This document shows, in pieces, positions 16,728-27,000 of a DNA stretch of 64,000 nucleotides. The stretch covers positions 1 through 64,000 of the forward strand of contig JAZONP010000219.1 in the NCBI GenBank assembly GCA_045654565.1, given 5' to 3'. Source of the stretch: UBA1189 sp045654565. Lineage in GTDB: Bacteria > Bacteroidota > Bacteroidia > Bacteroidales > Bacteroidaceae. The translations under genes were made by a program, and so were the position numbers. Each line of letters opens with the position of its first letter. Positions within the stretch are counted from its first letter, which is position 1. A model generated the notes under the pieces. It searched no databases. It saw nothing but the letters and a program-made list of their open reading frames with translations, and had not been told where the DNA came from.

Positions 16728-19433
16728 TTATTCGAGCAAATAGTCACACCCACGGATATCCTGAGTCTTATCATAAATAAGCAGGTTGTAACCCAAGCGA
16801 TAGTAATCACATACGTCTGACAAGTCAATAGAGATGTTAGGATTGTCCTTAATCTCAAAATAGCGGAGATAGGGAGATATGGTGTCGTCAATCTTACCCA
16901 AATCATTCGAACCTACATAGAATGCGACGAGACTGGGACAAGTGTAGAGTCCCGTAGGCCATGTCTTGAGTGTACGGTTACCTTGCGCATCACGTTGATG
17001 GCGCAAACCGAAAGTGGTCAAATAGGCACCATCAAGCGGTTCGTAGGGAAACTCTTCAAAGCAGTTGTAGCTGAGGTCAATGCCATAGAGATAGGGGAGA
17101 TTGTCAGCCCAAAAATCCTTAGGCAAATCAGTCAGTTTGTTATAACTGAGATCAAGAGTCTGCAAGAACTTTGCGTACTTACCCTTCATCGACCCTTCAG
17201 GAATATTCGTCATGCCATTACCAGAAAGCACCAATGTTGTCATGGGCGAAGCAGTGGCAAAAAGGACGGAGGGCATAGACTCCAAGCGATTATACGAGAG
17301 CGACACTGAGGTTGCATTGATACCACGGTGAGCATCTCCATTCTCAAAACCTTCGATCTCATTATAAGAGAAGTCTACCGATGCCATGACATTTACCGAC
17401 TTGGCATTGAACACATTGGGGACCAACTTGAGTTGGTTGTTGGTGCACGAAAAGAGCTCTACATCATAGTAACCGAAGAAATACTCATATCCGTCAGCAT
17501 CAAGGTGTCCGGGAATCTCTTTAATCTTATTATAATCAAGATAGAACTTGGTGAGGTTCACATTCTTACCGAAAGGATGCAAGGTTTCGATCTGATTATT
17601 GGTGCAGTCGAGCAAAGCTAATTTGACCATCTTGCTCAGGTGCTCATATTCAGGAAACTCCTTCAAGTTGTTGTAGCCCATATAAAGCAATTGTAAACGG
17701 TCACCACTATTGCCTTCGATGATACTTATCCAATCCTTCTTGAGCTGCTCGGCACTAATGCCGTTATTGCAAGCGATGTTGAGTGACTGCAATTCGGGTA
17801 AGCCATCCTCATCGAACATTTCCATGGGAAGGCTATCCAACTCGGCACAATTGTAAATCTCCACATCGGTAAGCAACTCCAGGTCGCTCCAGCTCCACTC
17901 CGACTGCTCCTCATAGAAAGGAGAGTTATCCTTCACGTCCATAAAGAACTGCTCTGTAGTGATGGGCGAATTGGCAATATAAAACTGCTGCAATTTGGTG
18001 AGACGCATCATCGCACGTGAGATACCCTTAATCTGGTTGGTCTTCTTTCCAAACTGTACGTCTTTCAGGTTGATACGACTGCTTGGAGTAATAGCCGGCT
18101 GCTTACCATCACGATTAATCTGTTCCTTCAATATATCAGAGAGCCCCTCACGAACATCGCGAGCAAGGAACTTATCATGATAATCCATGCGAATAGCCTG
18201 CTTCTGCTCAATGCTCATATTAGCACTGACATCCTCAAAGAGATGTCCTCCTAACAACTCGTCATGAGTACCCAATGAGAGAACTTCCAACTCAGTGAGC
18301 TGACCGATAGCATCGGGCACATAACCACGAGCGCCCATACCTGCCAATGACAATGACACCACACGGCCACCATCACCAAGAGCAACACCTGGTTGCTGAC
18401 CCCATAGATCAAGATCCTTGTTGAAGTCCCAGTTACATCCAGGAGCCTCAGCCTCGCCGTAGTAGCTCCAGTGCGGTCCATCCAGAGCATCCCAAATCTC
18501 TTTCAGAGCGAGATAGTCCTTGATGTACTCAGCTGTTTCACTTAGAAGTATGGTAATCTCCACATTTTCAGCAAATTCATTATCTCCTACAACAAATGGC
18601 TTGGCAGCCTTTACCACTGCTGTTTCAAGGGCCTTTGTGGCTTTTTTATCCGAATATGTAGTATAGTTCAAGACTACATACTCGCCAGCTTTAAGCCACA
18701 CTACGGTATCAACAGCCAACGAGGTAGTCTGTGCATTATATCCAGAGCCATCCACTGAATAATCGTGAAAATCCTCTTCAAGCTGCACCAACACATTCTT
18801 TATATCTACAGGTTCATGGCCACCCCCAGACAGAATTCGTCCTAAAGTAAAACTAACCGCCTTGATATCACTAAAAGGATAGGCTCCCGACTCAGCAGCA
18901 CGAGTTGCTGGAGTGGTAAAACTCTCAGGCTTGATTAGGCGGAACGAAGCCTTACCACGAGGAACAACGTCCACCGCAAGGTCTTGGTAGACAAGCCCAC
19001 CCTCAACAATAGTAAATGACAAAGCCGATGAAGACAACTCCTCAGTAGCGATTACCTCATCAACCTTACCATACAAACGGTAACCCGTCACTGTATACTC
19101 ACCCGCCAACAACTGCAATTTGTCGCTACGCATACCGTATGCAGCATTCTCAACATCATAGGAACGGAGCATGAGTGTCTGCTCGATCACCGAACCATCA
19201 GGACGCTCCAACGACACACCCACTTTGTAAGCATCAGAAAGATACTCCAACGGATCACTACCACGAGTAGCTCCCTCCTTGGGTGCCGTGTCATTCTTGA
19301 AGAGTCTGAACTGCACATAGCCATACGCAGCATTTAGCTCGTCATCCTTTTCAGTGCAACCCGTGAAGCCCACCATGGCACACACGGCAACGACCAAGGC
19401 AACAAAGGAATTACGGAATAATGAATATTTCAT
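16728..19433 (-). CDS. Large leucine-rich repeat lipoprotein (DUF4458-like N-terminus)
   Basis: 901 residues with lipobox GFTGC (Cys26). Residues about 35-290 are a beta-rich N-terminal region (AAYGYVQFRLFKNDTAP, GEYTVTGYRLYG, PRGKASFRLIKPESF) that resembles DUF4458, found in front of LRRs in Bacteroidales lipoproteins (recollected, not searched). Leucine-rich repeats run from about 330 to 880, with repeats such as LALLDCTNNQIETL, LTKFYLDYNKIKEIPG and LQTLDLSYNKLTDLP. Such LRR lipoproteins are usually surface exposed and bind proteins. In this operon it may present host or dietary protein to the SusCD pair. It lies 35 nt after the preceding gene. Confidence 0.85.
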   Translation of the reverse strand: MKYSLFRNSFVALVVAVCAMVGFTGCTEKDDELNAAYGYVQFRLFKNDTAPKEGATRGSDPLEYLSDAYKVGVSLERPDGSVIEQTLMLRSYDVENAAYGMRSDKLQLLAGEYTVTGYRLYGKVDEVIATEELSSSALSFTIVEGGLVYQDLAVDVVPRGKASFRLIKPESFTTPATRAAESGAYPFSDIKAVSFTLGRILSGGGHEPVDIKNVLVQLEEDFHDYSVDGSGYNAQTTSLAVDTVVWLKAGEYVVLNYTTYSDKKATKALETAVVKAAKPFVVGDNEFAENVEITILLSETAEYIKDYLALKEIWDALDGPHWSYYGEAEAPGCNWDFNKDLDLWGQQPGVALGDGGRVVSLSLAGMGARGYVPDAIGQLTELEVLSLGTHDELLGGHLFEDVSANMSIEQKQAIRMDYHDKFLARDVREGLSDILKEQINRDGKQPAITPSSRINLKDVQFGKKTNQIKGISRAMMRLTKLQQFYIANSPITTEQFFMDVKDNSPFYEEQSEWSWSDLELLTDVEIYNCAELDSLPMEMFDEDGLPELQSLNIACNNGISAEQLKKDWISIIEGNSGDRLQLLYMGYNNLKEFPEYEHLSKMVKLALLDCTNNQIETLHPFGKNVNLTKFYLDYNKIKEIPGHLDADGYEYFFGYYDVELFSCTNNQLKLVPNVFNAKSVNVMASVDFSYNEIEGFENGDAHRGINATSVSLSYNRLESMPSVLFATASPMTTLVLSGNGMTNIPEGSMKGKYAKFLQTLDLSYNKLTDLPKDFWADNLPYLYGIDLSYNCFEEFPYEPLDGAYLTTFGLRHQRDAQGNRTLKTWPTGLYTCPSLVAFYVGSNDLGKIDDTISPYLRYFEIKDNPNISIDLSDVCDYYRLGYNLLIYDKTQDIRGCDYLLE

Positions 19434-19468
19434 ATATAATCTTAATAATCGTATTTATTTATTTGCGT

Positions 19469-21451
19469 TTATTCCCAATAGTTGTAGACAACCAACGCCT
19501 TCAGATAGACATCATCGGCTGTCACAAAATAGATGATATAGTACTCTTCCTCCACCTCGTAACGAGCCTTGAATTGGACAAGCATATACTCACCCTCTTC
19601 TTCCTCCATCTTCGTGGGCTCGGCTTCATAGTGACAACCATCCGTTTTTCCTTGAGTATATTTCACGCCACTTTCACCATAGACCTCGATACGGTCATTG
19701 CGAGTCTCCTCTCCTGGGTTCCACACATCGTCTGCGAGCAAGGGGTTAAGCAGATACGAAACGCCGGTCTTTAATTCTGCTCTGAAGACCTTCTTGGGGC
19801 CGATTCCCTTAGCACCAGCTACCTTAAGCCATTTCTCCTCTGTCTCATTCGCTATGGTGAGGTATTTCCAACCGAAGTTCGCGTCGATGACTTTCAAAGA
19901 ACTTTCCTCTTCAGCTTCTTGGATGAACTGAGCCACTACATACTTCACTGCATCGTCTCTAATTTCCAGGGGGCCCTCCTCATGTCCTTCTGCCACTGCA
20001 AACAATTCTGATGCTAGGTTTTCCTTATCCTCGGCAATTACGGTGGGCAACGCAAGAAGATAGGCCGTACGCATATTGCCTTGGTTGCGCTCAAAGGTCA
20101 CCTCAATATTCCCATATCCATCATCGGCAACATTCATCCAACTATCCGTCTCTGGGATAATCACACAGCCCACTTCGTTGTCATAGCTTACATGCACTAG
20201 CTGATAGCCATTGTCTGTTGTGATAGTCGCCGTAAGTGGGGCATCAAGCGTATCGGTCAAGGTCGAAGTAGTATAGGTCTTACCATCTACAGCCACCTTC
20301 AATCCCCATCGTGCCTCGGGATCAATAGTAATATTCGTTAAGCCATATTGCGACATCTGAACTAAAAGATACTGCTTGGCATCTGCTTTCAATGTCGTCT
20401 CACCATCAACATTTTCGTATAGAAAGTCTACTAAACCGCCTATGCCAATATTAGCTAAACTATCGGCTATAATCTTGGGAAATGCCAAGAGAGTAACATT
20501 GCGGTCCTTGCCCTCATTCTCTTTTGTTACGGAAAGAGTGAGATTGCCACAGCCATCATCAGTCAGTTCAAACCATTTCTCCTCCAATATGCTATACCCA
20601 TTGATGTTGTCATAACTCAAAGGCACAACCTGATAATCGTCGTTCAAAGCCGCAACTGTAAATGAAATCGGCATCTCCTTACGTGCACCTTCCACACTGT
20701 TCACGTATACACGCTTTGCGTCTCGGGATACAACAAGAGGGTTCTCCTGTTGGCCGTCAATACGAACCGTTCGAGGCTCCATTCCCACATACTGCACGTG
20801 ATAGCTACTACGATAGGTGCTATCCTTGAACAAAAGCAATGAGTCACAGTCATTATTGAAGATATACTTCAACGAATCGGCCTTTACCCTCAAGGTCATA
20901 AGCATATCCACACGCTGCATCTCAAGCCAAGTGGGGAACTTAGTGCCAAGTTTCTCAATATTAAAGTTCGAAGCTAAATTAAGATTCAATTCACCAGAAG
21001 CGTCAATAACAATCGATTCGCCTTCTGCATATACCCTATCGCCTGAACTCACCTCCACCGCATACTCCATAGTAGCAAGACATGTGATGCGAGCGACAAC
21101 ACGCTCCTCATCGTTCATTCGCATCGTAATCAAGGCCTCATCAGCTGCAAATAGATTTTCAGGCTCACCAATCACAAATACAACATCATGCTCACCAGGC
21201 TTACCCGATGTCGTTCTGTAGTCACCATCAACACGACACCAGTCCTTATCAGAGGTCAGACGCCAATTGTATCCCACATTGAAAGAGATCAGAACAGTAT
21301 CACCAGGGAACTTCTCTGCAACAATTGTATTTGCGGGAAAGCCTAATGTAGAATCCCCCCCCATAGTCTCATCGCAGGCTGTAAAACTCCAGACTGCCAT
21401 TGCCACCAAACACGACAATAAGACATTAATTTTATCTCTCATTATTTTCAT
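19469..21451 (-). CDS. Beta-sandwich repeat lipoprotein (BACON-like)
   Basis: 660 residues with a lipoprotein signal and lipobox SFTAC. A BACON-like domain opens the mature protein (VLISFNVGYNWRLTSDKDW, then EALITMRMNDEERVVARITC). At least two related Ig-like units follow, each with a YDN-G-I-E / DGCGNLTLSV or DGYGNIEVTF signature, showing internal duplication near residues 245-370 and 375-490. A C-terminal beta domain contains the only segment without a duplicate. No catalytic motif is visible. It sits between the LRR lipoproteins and the SusD-side genes and is probably a surface accessory lipoprotein. A second ATG three codons in could also be the start. Some homologues may carry the label DUF5003, which I cannot confirm. 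Confidence 0.75.
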   Translation of the reverse strand: MKIMRDKINVLLSCLVAMAVWSFTACDETMGGDSTLGFPANTIVAEKFPGDTVLISFNVGYNWRLTSDKDWCRVDGDYRTTSGKPGEHDVVFVIGEPENLFAADEALITMRMNDEERVVARITCLATMEYAVEVSSGDRVYAEGESIVIDASGELNLNLASNFNIEKLGTKFPTWLEMQRVDMLMTLRVKADSLKYIFNNDCDSLLLFKDSTYRSSYHVQYVGMEPRTVRIDGQQENPLVVSRDAKRVYVNSVEGARKEMPISFTVAALNDDYQVVPLSYDNINGYSILEEKWFELTDDGCGNLTLSVTKENEGKDRNVTLLAFPKIIADSLANIGIGGLVDFLYENVDGETTLKADAKQYLLVQMSQYGLTNITIDPEARWGLKVAVDGKTYTTSTLTDTLDAPLTATITTDNGYQLVHVSYDNEVGCVIIPETDSWMNVADDGYGNIEVTFERNQGNMRTAYLLALPTVIAEDKENLASELFAVAEGHEEGPLEIRDDAVKYVVAQFIQEAEEESSLKVIDANFGWKYLTIANETEEKWLKVAGAKGIGPKKVFRAELKTGVSYLLNPLLADDVWNPGEETRNDRIEVYGESGVKYTQGKTDGCHYEAEPTKMEEEEGEYMLVQFKARYEVEEEYYIIYFVTADDVYLKALVVYNYWE

Positions 21452-21472
21452 ATTATATCCTAATCGCTCTAA

Positions 21473-22381
21473 TTAATATCCTTGATTCATTAATACATGA
21501 GCCTCGTCATCGCTAATCCACTCTATGGCCTGAATGAAAGTTCCTACGGTATTAGTCCCCGCAGCCATACCAGGCACCCAAAGGGTGATGTATTGGTAGA
21601 TGAACTTCTCGCATGCGCTATAATAGCTTACGTAGTTGCTGGGTTGGTAGATGTGTAGCATGCCATCACCATACTTCGTACCGAAGGCCTCACCTGTGGT
21701 CACCAAAGGCTGATCATCCATCTCAATGAGCGGATTGAGCGGGTCATCGGTAGTGAAACGCAGTTTCACGTCGTAACCATCATAATAGAAGTCGCGCATG
21801 ATAATGGTATTCTCCTCAGTAGAATCCACTTCCGTCTTAATCAGACGATTGTATCCTCCTACGTAGTTATAAAGGAAGGTCGAGGTTATCATTGCATAGC
21901 CTGTAAAGGCATTGATGTCAAACGGACAAACCTTCTGCAACATGACCTTGGTCTCCAATCCCTTATTTTCATAGAGCCCCCAATGGGTTTCTTCGGGAGA
22001 AATCAGACGCAGTTTAATCTCAGGAAGGTTCTCGTCAACGGTAAGGTTCTCATAGTGACCACGGATGCGGACGCTAGTTGCTAATTCGCCTGCTTTGATG
22101 ACTACGGTGTTAGACTCTATCGTATAGTGTACACCCTCGATGGCGCTACTTTCCGTCTCTATTACCTCCACGGCAAGAGTCTGGTCTTTATCCATAGCCC
22201 TAGTAGCAGAGATATAGACATCAGCATACTCCCCATTGTCCTCCACTCCTATAACAGAGAGAGTATCTGCAAACATAATATACTGCGGACCGCTATATAC
22301 GATTCGTTCCTCTTCACAACTCGTGAAGCCTACGAACGATACAAGCGATACGACAACACTAAACAATATCTTTTTATTCAT
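21473..22381 (-). CDS. SusD-associated accessory lipoprotein (DUF4843/DUF4984-like)
   Basis: 302 residues with lipobox GFTSC (Cys21). The N-terminal half is an Ig/Calx-beta-like domain (IMFADTLSVIGVEDNGEYADVYI cannot be quoted in full; key turn VEDNGEY, then AIEGVHYTI and GELATSVRIRG). The C-terminal half contains aromatic-rich strands (YVGGYNRLIKTEVDSTEENT, YDGYDVKLRF). Lipoproteins of this layout directly follow susD in many Bacteroidota loci and act as extra surface-binding or barrel-capping subunits. It lies 15 nt after susD, so it is co-transcribed. The exact DUF assignment is uncertain. Confidence 0.75.
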   Translation of the reverse strand: MNKKILFSVVVSLVSFVGFTSCEEERIVYSGPQYIMFADTLSVIGVEDNGEYADVYISATRAMDKDQTLAVEVIETESSAIEGVHYTIESNTVVIKAGELATSVRIRGHYENLTVDENLPEIKLRLISPEETHWGLYENKGLETKVMLQKVCPFDINAFTGYAMITSTFLYNYVGGYNRLIKTEVDSTEENTIIMRDFYYDGYDVKLRFTTDDPLNPLIEMDDQPLVTTGEAFGTKYGDGMLHIYQPSNYVSYYSACEKFIYQYITLWVPGMAAGTNTVGTFIQAIEWISDDEAHVLMNQGY

Positions 22382-22396
22382 ATATGGTCCTCCTGA

Positions 22397-23959
22397 TTAT
22401 CTATTACTTTCGTTGGGTTCTATCTTAGCATCGGGCGACTCTAACTCATGTTGTGGTATGGGCCACACGAAAAGCGGGTTATCTGCCTCCACTTTGAGGC
22501 TGCTACCGTTAGAGAGCGACTGCTGCTGTGGTGTACGCTCAAATCCCTTGTGCCAACGCTTCAGGTCTTGTAGACGGAATCCCTCCATGTAAAGTTCCTT
22601 TACGCGTTCCTCCTCAATAATATCCATTGCATTCTCTGCATTCAACGATGCCGAAGCTCCAGAGCTATAGCGCGCCTTGCGCAACTCTTCGATATCCTTT
22701 GAGGCCTTTGAATAGTCTGGATTCTGCTTTTGTGCATATGCCTCAGCACGGATGAGATACTGCTCTGCCAAACGGAACACCTGCGGTTCAGAGACATGCA
22801 GTAACTGCGCAGCATCAAACAACTCCTGATTACCCCAATACTTGGCAAGCAAAGGCCATGTCAGCCCATGGCTATGGCCCGTAGTCACCTCCGTAAAGAA
22901 TACGCTGTAACGCATGTCATTGGCAGCATAAAGTTCGAGCACCCACTGCGCAGGCACATAGTCGGGCTTATACGACGCATAGTCCCAATTGAAGAAAACC
23001 GAGCCCAAAGCACCTCCATACGATGTCGTAGTGAAACCTACCTGCCAAATGCTCTCGGTAGAGAGATTATATCGCCACATATATTCATAATAGCTGATGC
23101 TCCTATTTGTATATGACAGATAGTCTGTCATCGTAGTATATATTTGATTTGCGCTAGACAATGCAAACTTATCTTTTGCTCCATCAATGAGCAGTGACGA
23201 ATATCTGATGGCATTCTCATAGTCCTTCATGTAAAGTGCCACACGTGCGCGCAACGCGTATACCGTGTATATACTGAAGTATGGGCTGCTATAGAAAGTC
23301 AGGCTTGCATCCTTCTCCTCTTCATCGGTAAGTTGCAAACAATCCTCAGCACGCTCCAAATCTTCGATAACAAAGGCATATGAGTCCTTCAGCGACGCAC
23401 GCACCAAGGGAGCATTACTATAATACTCTTTTCTCAGTACCACGCCGAGCTCATCTGTTGCCTCATCATCACCCTCGTAAGCCTTACAGAAGAGCTTGAT
23501 AAGTTCTGAGTAGGCCAAAGCGCGGGCGAAATAGGCCTCGCCGCAATATTGCTCCAAACGGTCAAAGTCGTCATCATTATAGATATTACCACGCACCTTG
23601 TCCACGTTGGCAAGCAAGAAATTGCATCGACCGATAACGTCGTACAACGCACCATACACAGAGGTTATCTGCGAGTTGGTAGCAAGGATGTCCCAGCGCC
23701 ACACGTCACCATAAGTGTTGGTATATCCGTTGACAGCATAAACCAGATCGGCTTGTAAGTCAGGCAGCAAGGTAAGGTAACCACTATAGAGAGCGCCACT
23801 GAGCCAAGCATTATAGATTCCAATGACTGCCTGATTGGCATCCTCAATGGTGGTGATAGCACTACCTGCAGGAATCTCATCTTGCGGGAACTTATCCAAA
23901 CAAGATGTCAGCATACACGCGCTGAGTGCAATAAGTAGATATGATTTGAGTTTCTTCAT
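22397..23959 (-). CDS. SusD/RagB-family outer-membrane lipoprotein
   Basis: 520 residues. Lipobox MLTSC (Cys20) is followed directly by LDKFPQDE, the standard SusD opening. The TPR-like helices (AVIGIYNAW, GEAYFARALAYSELIKLFCKAY) and the C-terminal signature EQYLIRAEAYAQK...EELRKARY, then EERVKELYMEGFRLQDLKRW, are complete, and the end WPIPQHELESPDAKIEPNE is the family's usual terminus. It is the surface lid that captures ligand above the SusC channel. It starts 12 nt after susC. The ligand cannot be read from sequence; the protease-rich context points to peptides. Confidence 0.95.
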   Translation of the reverse strand: MKKLKSYLLIALSACMLTSCLDKFPQDEIPAGSAITTIEDANQAVIGIYNAWLSGALYSGYLTLLPDLQADLVYAVNGYTNTYGDVWRWDILATNSQITSVYGALYDVIGRCNFLLANVDKVRGNIYNDDDFDRLEQYCGEAYFARALAYSELIKLFCKAYEGDDEATDELGVVLRKEYYSNAPLVRASLKDSYAFVIEDLERAEDCLQLTDEEEKDASLTFYSSPYFSIYTVYALRARVALYMKDYENAIRYSSLLIDGAKDKFALSSANQIYTTMTDYLSYTNRSISYYEYMWRYNLSTESIWQVGFTTTSYGGALGSVFFNWDYASYKPDYVPAQWVLELYAANDMRYSVFFTEVTTGHSHGLTWPLLAKYWGNQELFDAAQLLHVSEPQVFRLAEQYLIRAEAYAQKQNPDYSKASKDIEELRKARYSSGASASLNAENAMDIIEEERVKELYMEGFRLQDLKRWHKGFERTPQQQSLSNGSSLKVEADNPLFVWPIPQHELESPDAKIEPNESNR

Positions 23960-23971
23960 AATTCGTAGAGA

Positions 23972-26908
23972 TTAGAATGTTAACTCCATACCAATGGAGA
24001 ACTGGCGCGACATAGGATACTGCGCGGCATACACGTTGCTAGTCGACTCGGGATCAATACCGCTAAACTTGGTAAGGGTAAGGAGATTCTGTCCCTGCAC
24101 ATAAACACGCGCGCCACCAAGGCCCTTAACCTTTTCCAGTGTCTTGGGTTGGAGAGTATAACTGAGCATAAGGTTCTTCATACGTAGGAATGAAGCATCC
24201 TCAAGGAAGCGTGAGTCCATCTGCGGAGTCACACCATAGCGGGGGATGTCAGTAACATCGCCAGGCTTCTTCCAACGGTCATAAAGCAAACGCTTCGACT
24301 GGTTATATACAGTGTAGAGACCATTACTCTCCTCAAAGAATCGGTCATTATTAAACATCCAACGATCAGCCACCCAAGCAAACTGTGTGCTCAACGAGAT
24401 TCCCCTCCATGACACAGAGGTTCCGAAACCACCTTGCCAAGGAGCCATATAGGTCTTACCTATGAGAACCTTATCTGACTCGCGGAATGCAGTAGTAACA
24501 TTACCCTCTTTGTCATACCAAAGAGCATCACCATTAGCAGGATTCACACCAGCATAGCGGTTGATGTAGAACTCACCCACGGGATGTCCCACCTTAAGTT
24601 TAGTTGATGTACCTGACATCTCGTACTCGTCAAGTCCATTGTATAGTTCAGTAATCTCATTATGATTGTATGACGCATTGGCATTGATGTTCCATACGAA
24701 GTTCTCGGTACGGAAGACATCATAGTTCACAGACATCTCAACACCACGATTAACCATGGCGCCCACGTTATCCCAACGCTGTCCAAACCCGTTGTTTGCA
24801 TAGGATTGAGGCACAAGCATCAACATATCGGTGGTCTTCTTATTATAGAGTTCCACGTCCACGTTAAGACGATGCCAGAATCCGAGATGCAAGGCAAGGT
24901 TACTACTCCACAACTGCTCCCAGCTGAGATTGGGATTACCCTCGCTCGAAGGAGCAATACCCGACTCACCATTATAGATATAGCCACCACCTACGAGCTC
25001 CAAATGGTCGTAATTGGGGATTGACGAGTTACCAGACGTACCAGTACTGAGTGCCACCTGTGCATTGGTAAGCCATGTATAGGGACGCATAAACTTTTCC
25101 TTCAGTGCATTCCACATCAAGCCCACTGACCAGAAGCTAGCCCAACGTCCATTCTTACCAAAGCGAGATGAAGCATCGCTACGCAATGAGAAATCTGCGT
25201 AATACTTGTCCATGTAGTTATACTCACCACGTCCGAAGAATGATAGATAGCTATAGCTTGAGTAACCCTTGGCCCATGAGGTAGCCATCGTTCCTGTCGA
25301 GAGATTGGTGAGATAATCGTTATTCTGTCCTCGTGTCACTACCTGGAAACTCTCAGAACGGAAATTTACGCCCTCTTGTCCAAGCATGAAATTAAAGTCA
25401 TGCACATGATCGAGGTTAAACTTATAATTAGCCGTATTAGTAGCTGTGAGCTGCAGCGCATTGCTCATCGCATTAGCCGCCGAACCGATACCATTGTTCC
25501 CCGGAAAACTGGGAAGCGATTTCACGTCGGTTGTCGAGAGCGAGAAATCCACACCGAGCTGCGAACGCAAGGTAAGATTCTTAATGGGAGTAGCCTCTGC
25601 ATATATTGTACTCAACAACTTGTATTTTCTAAGATCTTGAGGGTTGGTAGACATCCACTCGATAGGATTCTGAGTGGTACCCTTCCATGAGCCATCCTTC
25701 GATGAAGCTATACCCCCATCAGCCTTATAAGGATTCCAGTAGGGGAGCATAAAGCGGCTTGCCGAGATGGGAGTATAGAGTGTATACGACCCCTCCTCAG
25801 CCTGCTGTACCTCTTCGTAGGTGAGCATCGTATTGGTTCCCATCTTGAGCCATTCTCCCGTCTTCACGTCGGCATTGCTGCGCAACGAGTAGCGACGGAA
25901 TGTAGATCCCATAGCAATACCATCCTGGTCAAAGAAATTGCCCGACACAAAGTAGTTCATACGTTCCGTAGCACGGCTCACCGAGAAGTCGTAGTTCTGA
26001 AGCATCGCGCGATTATTGAAGATTGCCTTCTGCCAGTTGATATCTGTTTGGCTCAGCAGGTCATAGTCCTGCCCCGCATCAAGTCCCAGCTCCTTCTCGA
26101 AGGCGATACGCTCTGCCGTATTCATCAGCATCCATTCCTTAGAGCTGGCGAGTTGAGATATACCGAGCTGTGAGCGCACCGTCACCTTCGGTTTCTCCAT
26201 TTGCGTGCCACGTTTGGTAGTGATTACCACCACGCCATTGGCAGCACGAGCACCGTAAATGGAGGTTGACGATGCATCCTTGAGCACAGATACCGACTCA
26301 ATATCGTTCGGACTGATGGTATTGAAATCCGAGCTTGAAATGGGCACACCATCAAGAATGAAGAGTGGCGCTGTACCCGAGTTGATTGAGTTGGTACCAC
26401 GTATCTGGAATGTAGCCGCCTTAGAAGGCTCACCCGAGTTAGAAAGCACCATCAGACCGGGGCTCTGTCCCTGTAGAGCCTGGTCGAAACCCGCAGCGGG
26501 AATCTCTGCAATCTTATCGGCCTTAACCGTTGACACCGAACCGGCGATAGTTCCCTTCTTTCTCACACCATAAGCCACTACCACTACCTCATCCATCAGC
26601 TGGGCGTCAGAAAGCATCTCAACATCAAGTTTTCCTGTTTTAGCAGTCACTTTGTGCTGCTGTTCCTGCATACCAAGGTAGGTGAAGCTTAATGTAGCCT
26701 CTTTACCAGACAACTCAATGGAGTAGTTACCATCAAAATCCGTAGTAACACCGCTTGTTGGATTTTCCAACGGACGGATAGCCACGCCAATCAGCGGTTC
26801 GCCATCCTCTTTGGAGATAACCGTACCCTTCACCGTAAAACTCTGTGCGAGCAACGTACTAAAGGTTACAGTCAGTCCGAAGATGGTCATCAATAATCTT
26901 TTTCTCAT
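23972..26908 (-). CDS. SusC/RagA-family TonB-dependent transporter
   Basis: 978 residues from the ATG MRKRLLMTIFGL. Signal peptide to about 22, a carboxypeptidase-regulatory-like domain (FTVKGTVISKEDGEPLIGV), the TonB-box-type DEVVVVAYG, a plug domain (QIRGTNSINSGTAPLFILDG, SIYGARAANGVVVITTKRG), then the long beta-barrel ending in the Bacteroidota terminal strand QFSIGMELTF. It imports bulky ligands through the outer membrane using TonB energy. A 20-codon upstream extension opens with TTG and is rejected. It is the first gene of a nine-gene operon (26908 to 11574); a promoter lies at 27001-27008. Confidence 0.96.
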   Translation of the reverse strand: MRKRLLMTIFGLTVTFSTLLAQSFTVKGTVISKEDGEPLIGVAIRPLENPTSGVTTDFDGNYSIELSGKEATLSFTYLGMQEQQHKVTAKTGKLDVEMLSDAQLMDEVVVVAYGVRKKGTIAGSVSTVKADKIAEIPAAGFDQALQGQSPGLMVLSNSGEPSKAATFQIRGTNSINSGTAPLFILDGVPISSSDFNTISPNDIESVSVLKDASSTSIYGARAANGVVVITTKRGTQMEKPKVTVRSQLGISQLASSKEWMLMNTAERIAFEKELGLDAGQDYDLLSQTDINWQKAIFNNRAMLQNYDFSVSRATERMNYFVSGNFFDQDGIAMGSTFRRYSLRSNADVKTGEWLKMGTNTMLTYEEVQQAEEGSYTLYTPISASRFMLPYWNPYKADGGIASSKDGSWKGTTQNPIEWMSTNPQDLRKYKLLSTIYAEATPIKNLTLRSQLGVDFSLSTTDVKSLPSFPGNNGIGSAANAMSNALQLTATNTANYKFNLDHVHDFNFMLGQEGVNFRSESFQVVTRGQNNDYLTNLSTGTMATSWAKGYSSYSYLSFFGRGEYNYMDKYYADFSLRSDASSRFGKNGRWASFWSVGLMWNALKEKFMRPYTWLTNAQVALSTGTSGNSSIPNYDHLELVGGGYIYNGESGIAPSSEGNPNLSWEQLWSSNLALHLGFWHRLNVDVELYNKKTTDMLMLVPQSYANNGFGQRWDNVGAMVNRGVEMSVNYDVFRTENFVWNINANASYNHNEITELYNGLDEYEMSGTSTKLKVGHPVGEFYINRYAGVNPANGDALWYDKEGNVTTAFRESDKVLIGKTYMAPWQGGFGTSVSWRGISLSTQFAWVADRWMFNNDRFFEESNGLYTVYNQSKRLLYDRWKKPGDVTDIPRYGVTPQMDSRFLEDASFLRMKNLMLSYTLQPKTLEKVKGLGGARVYVQGQNLLTLTKFSGIDPESTSNVYAAQYPMSRQFSIGMELTF

Positions 26909-26928
26909 TATATACTTGTAAACTTTTA

Positions 26929-26956
26929 TTATCCAATCATTTGCGCAAACCTCCTT
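26929..26956 (-). promoter_or_regulatory. SD-like sequence and three-codon ORF in the susC leader
   Basis: On the minus strand AAGGAGG (26950-26956) stands 9 nt before ATG ATT GGA TAA (26940-26929), a three-codon ORF ending 20 nt before the susC start. It may be a leader peptide affecting susC translation or may be accidental. Confidence 0.25.
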
Positions 26957-27000
26957 AGCAAAAGCCAAGCACTTCTCGCGCCCTCATTTTCAACAAACTG

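Noticed and set aside
26909..26968. Longer susC start (20 extra residues from a TTG)
   Set aside because: The extra residues precede the signal peptide and cover a leader with AAGGAGG and a separate mini-ORF; the ATG at 26908 gives a normal signal peptide.
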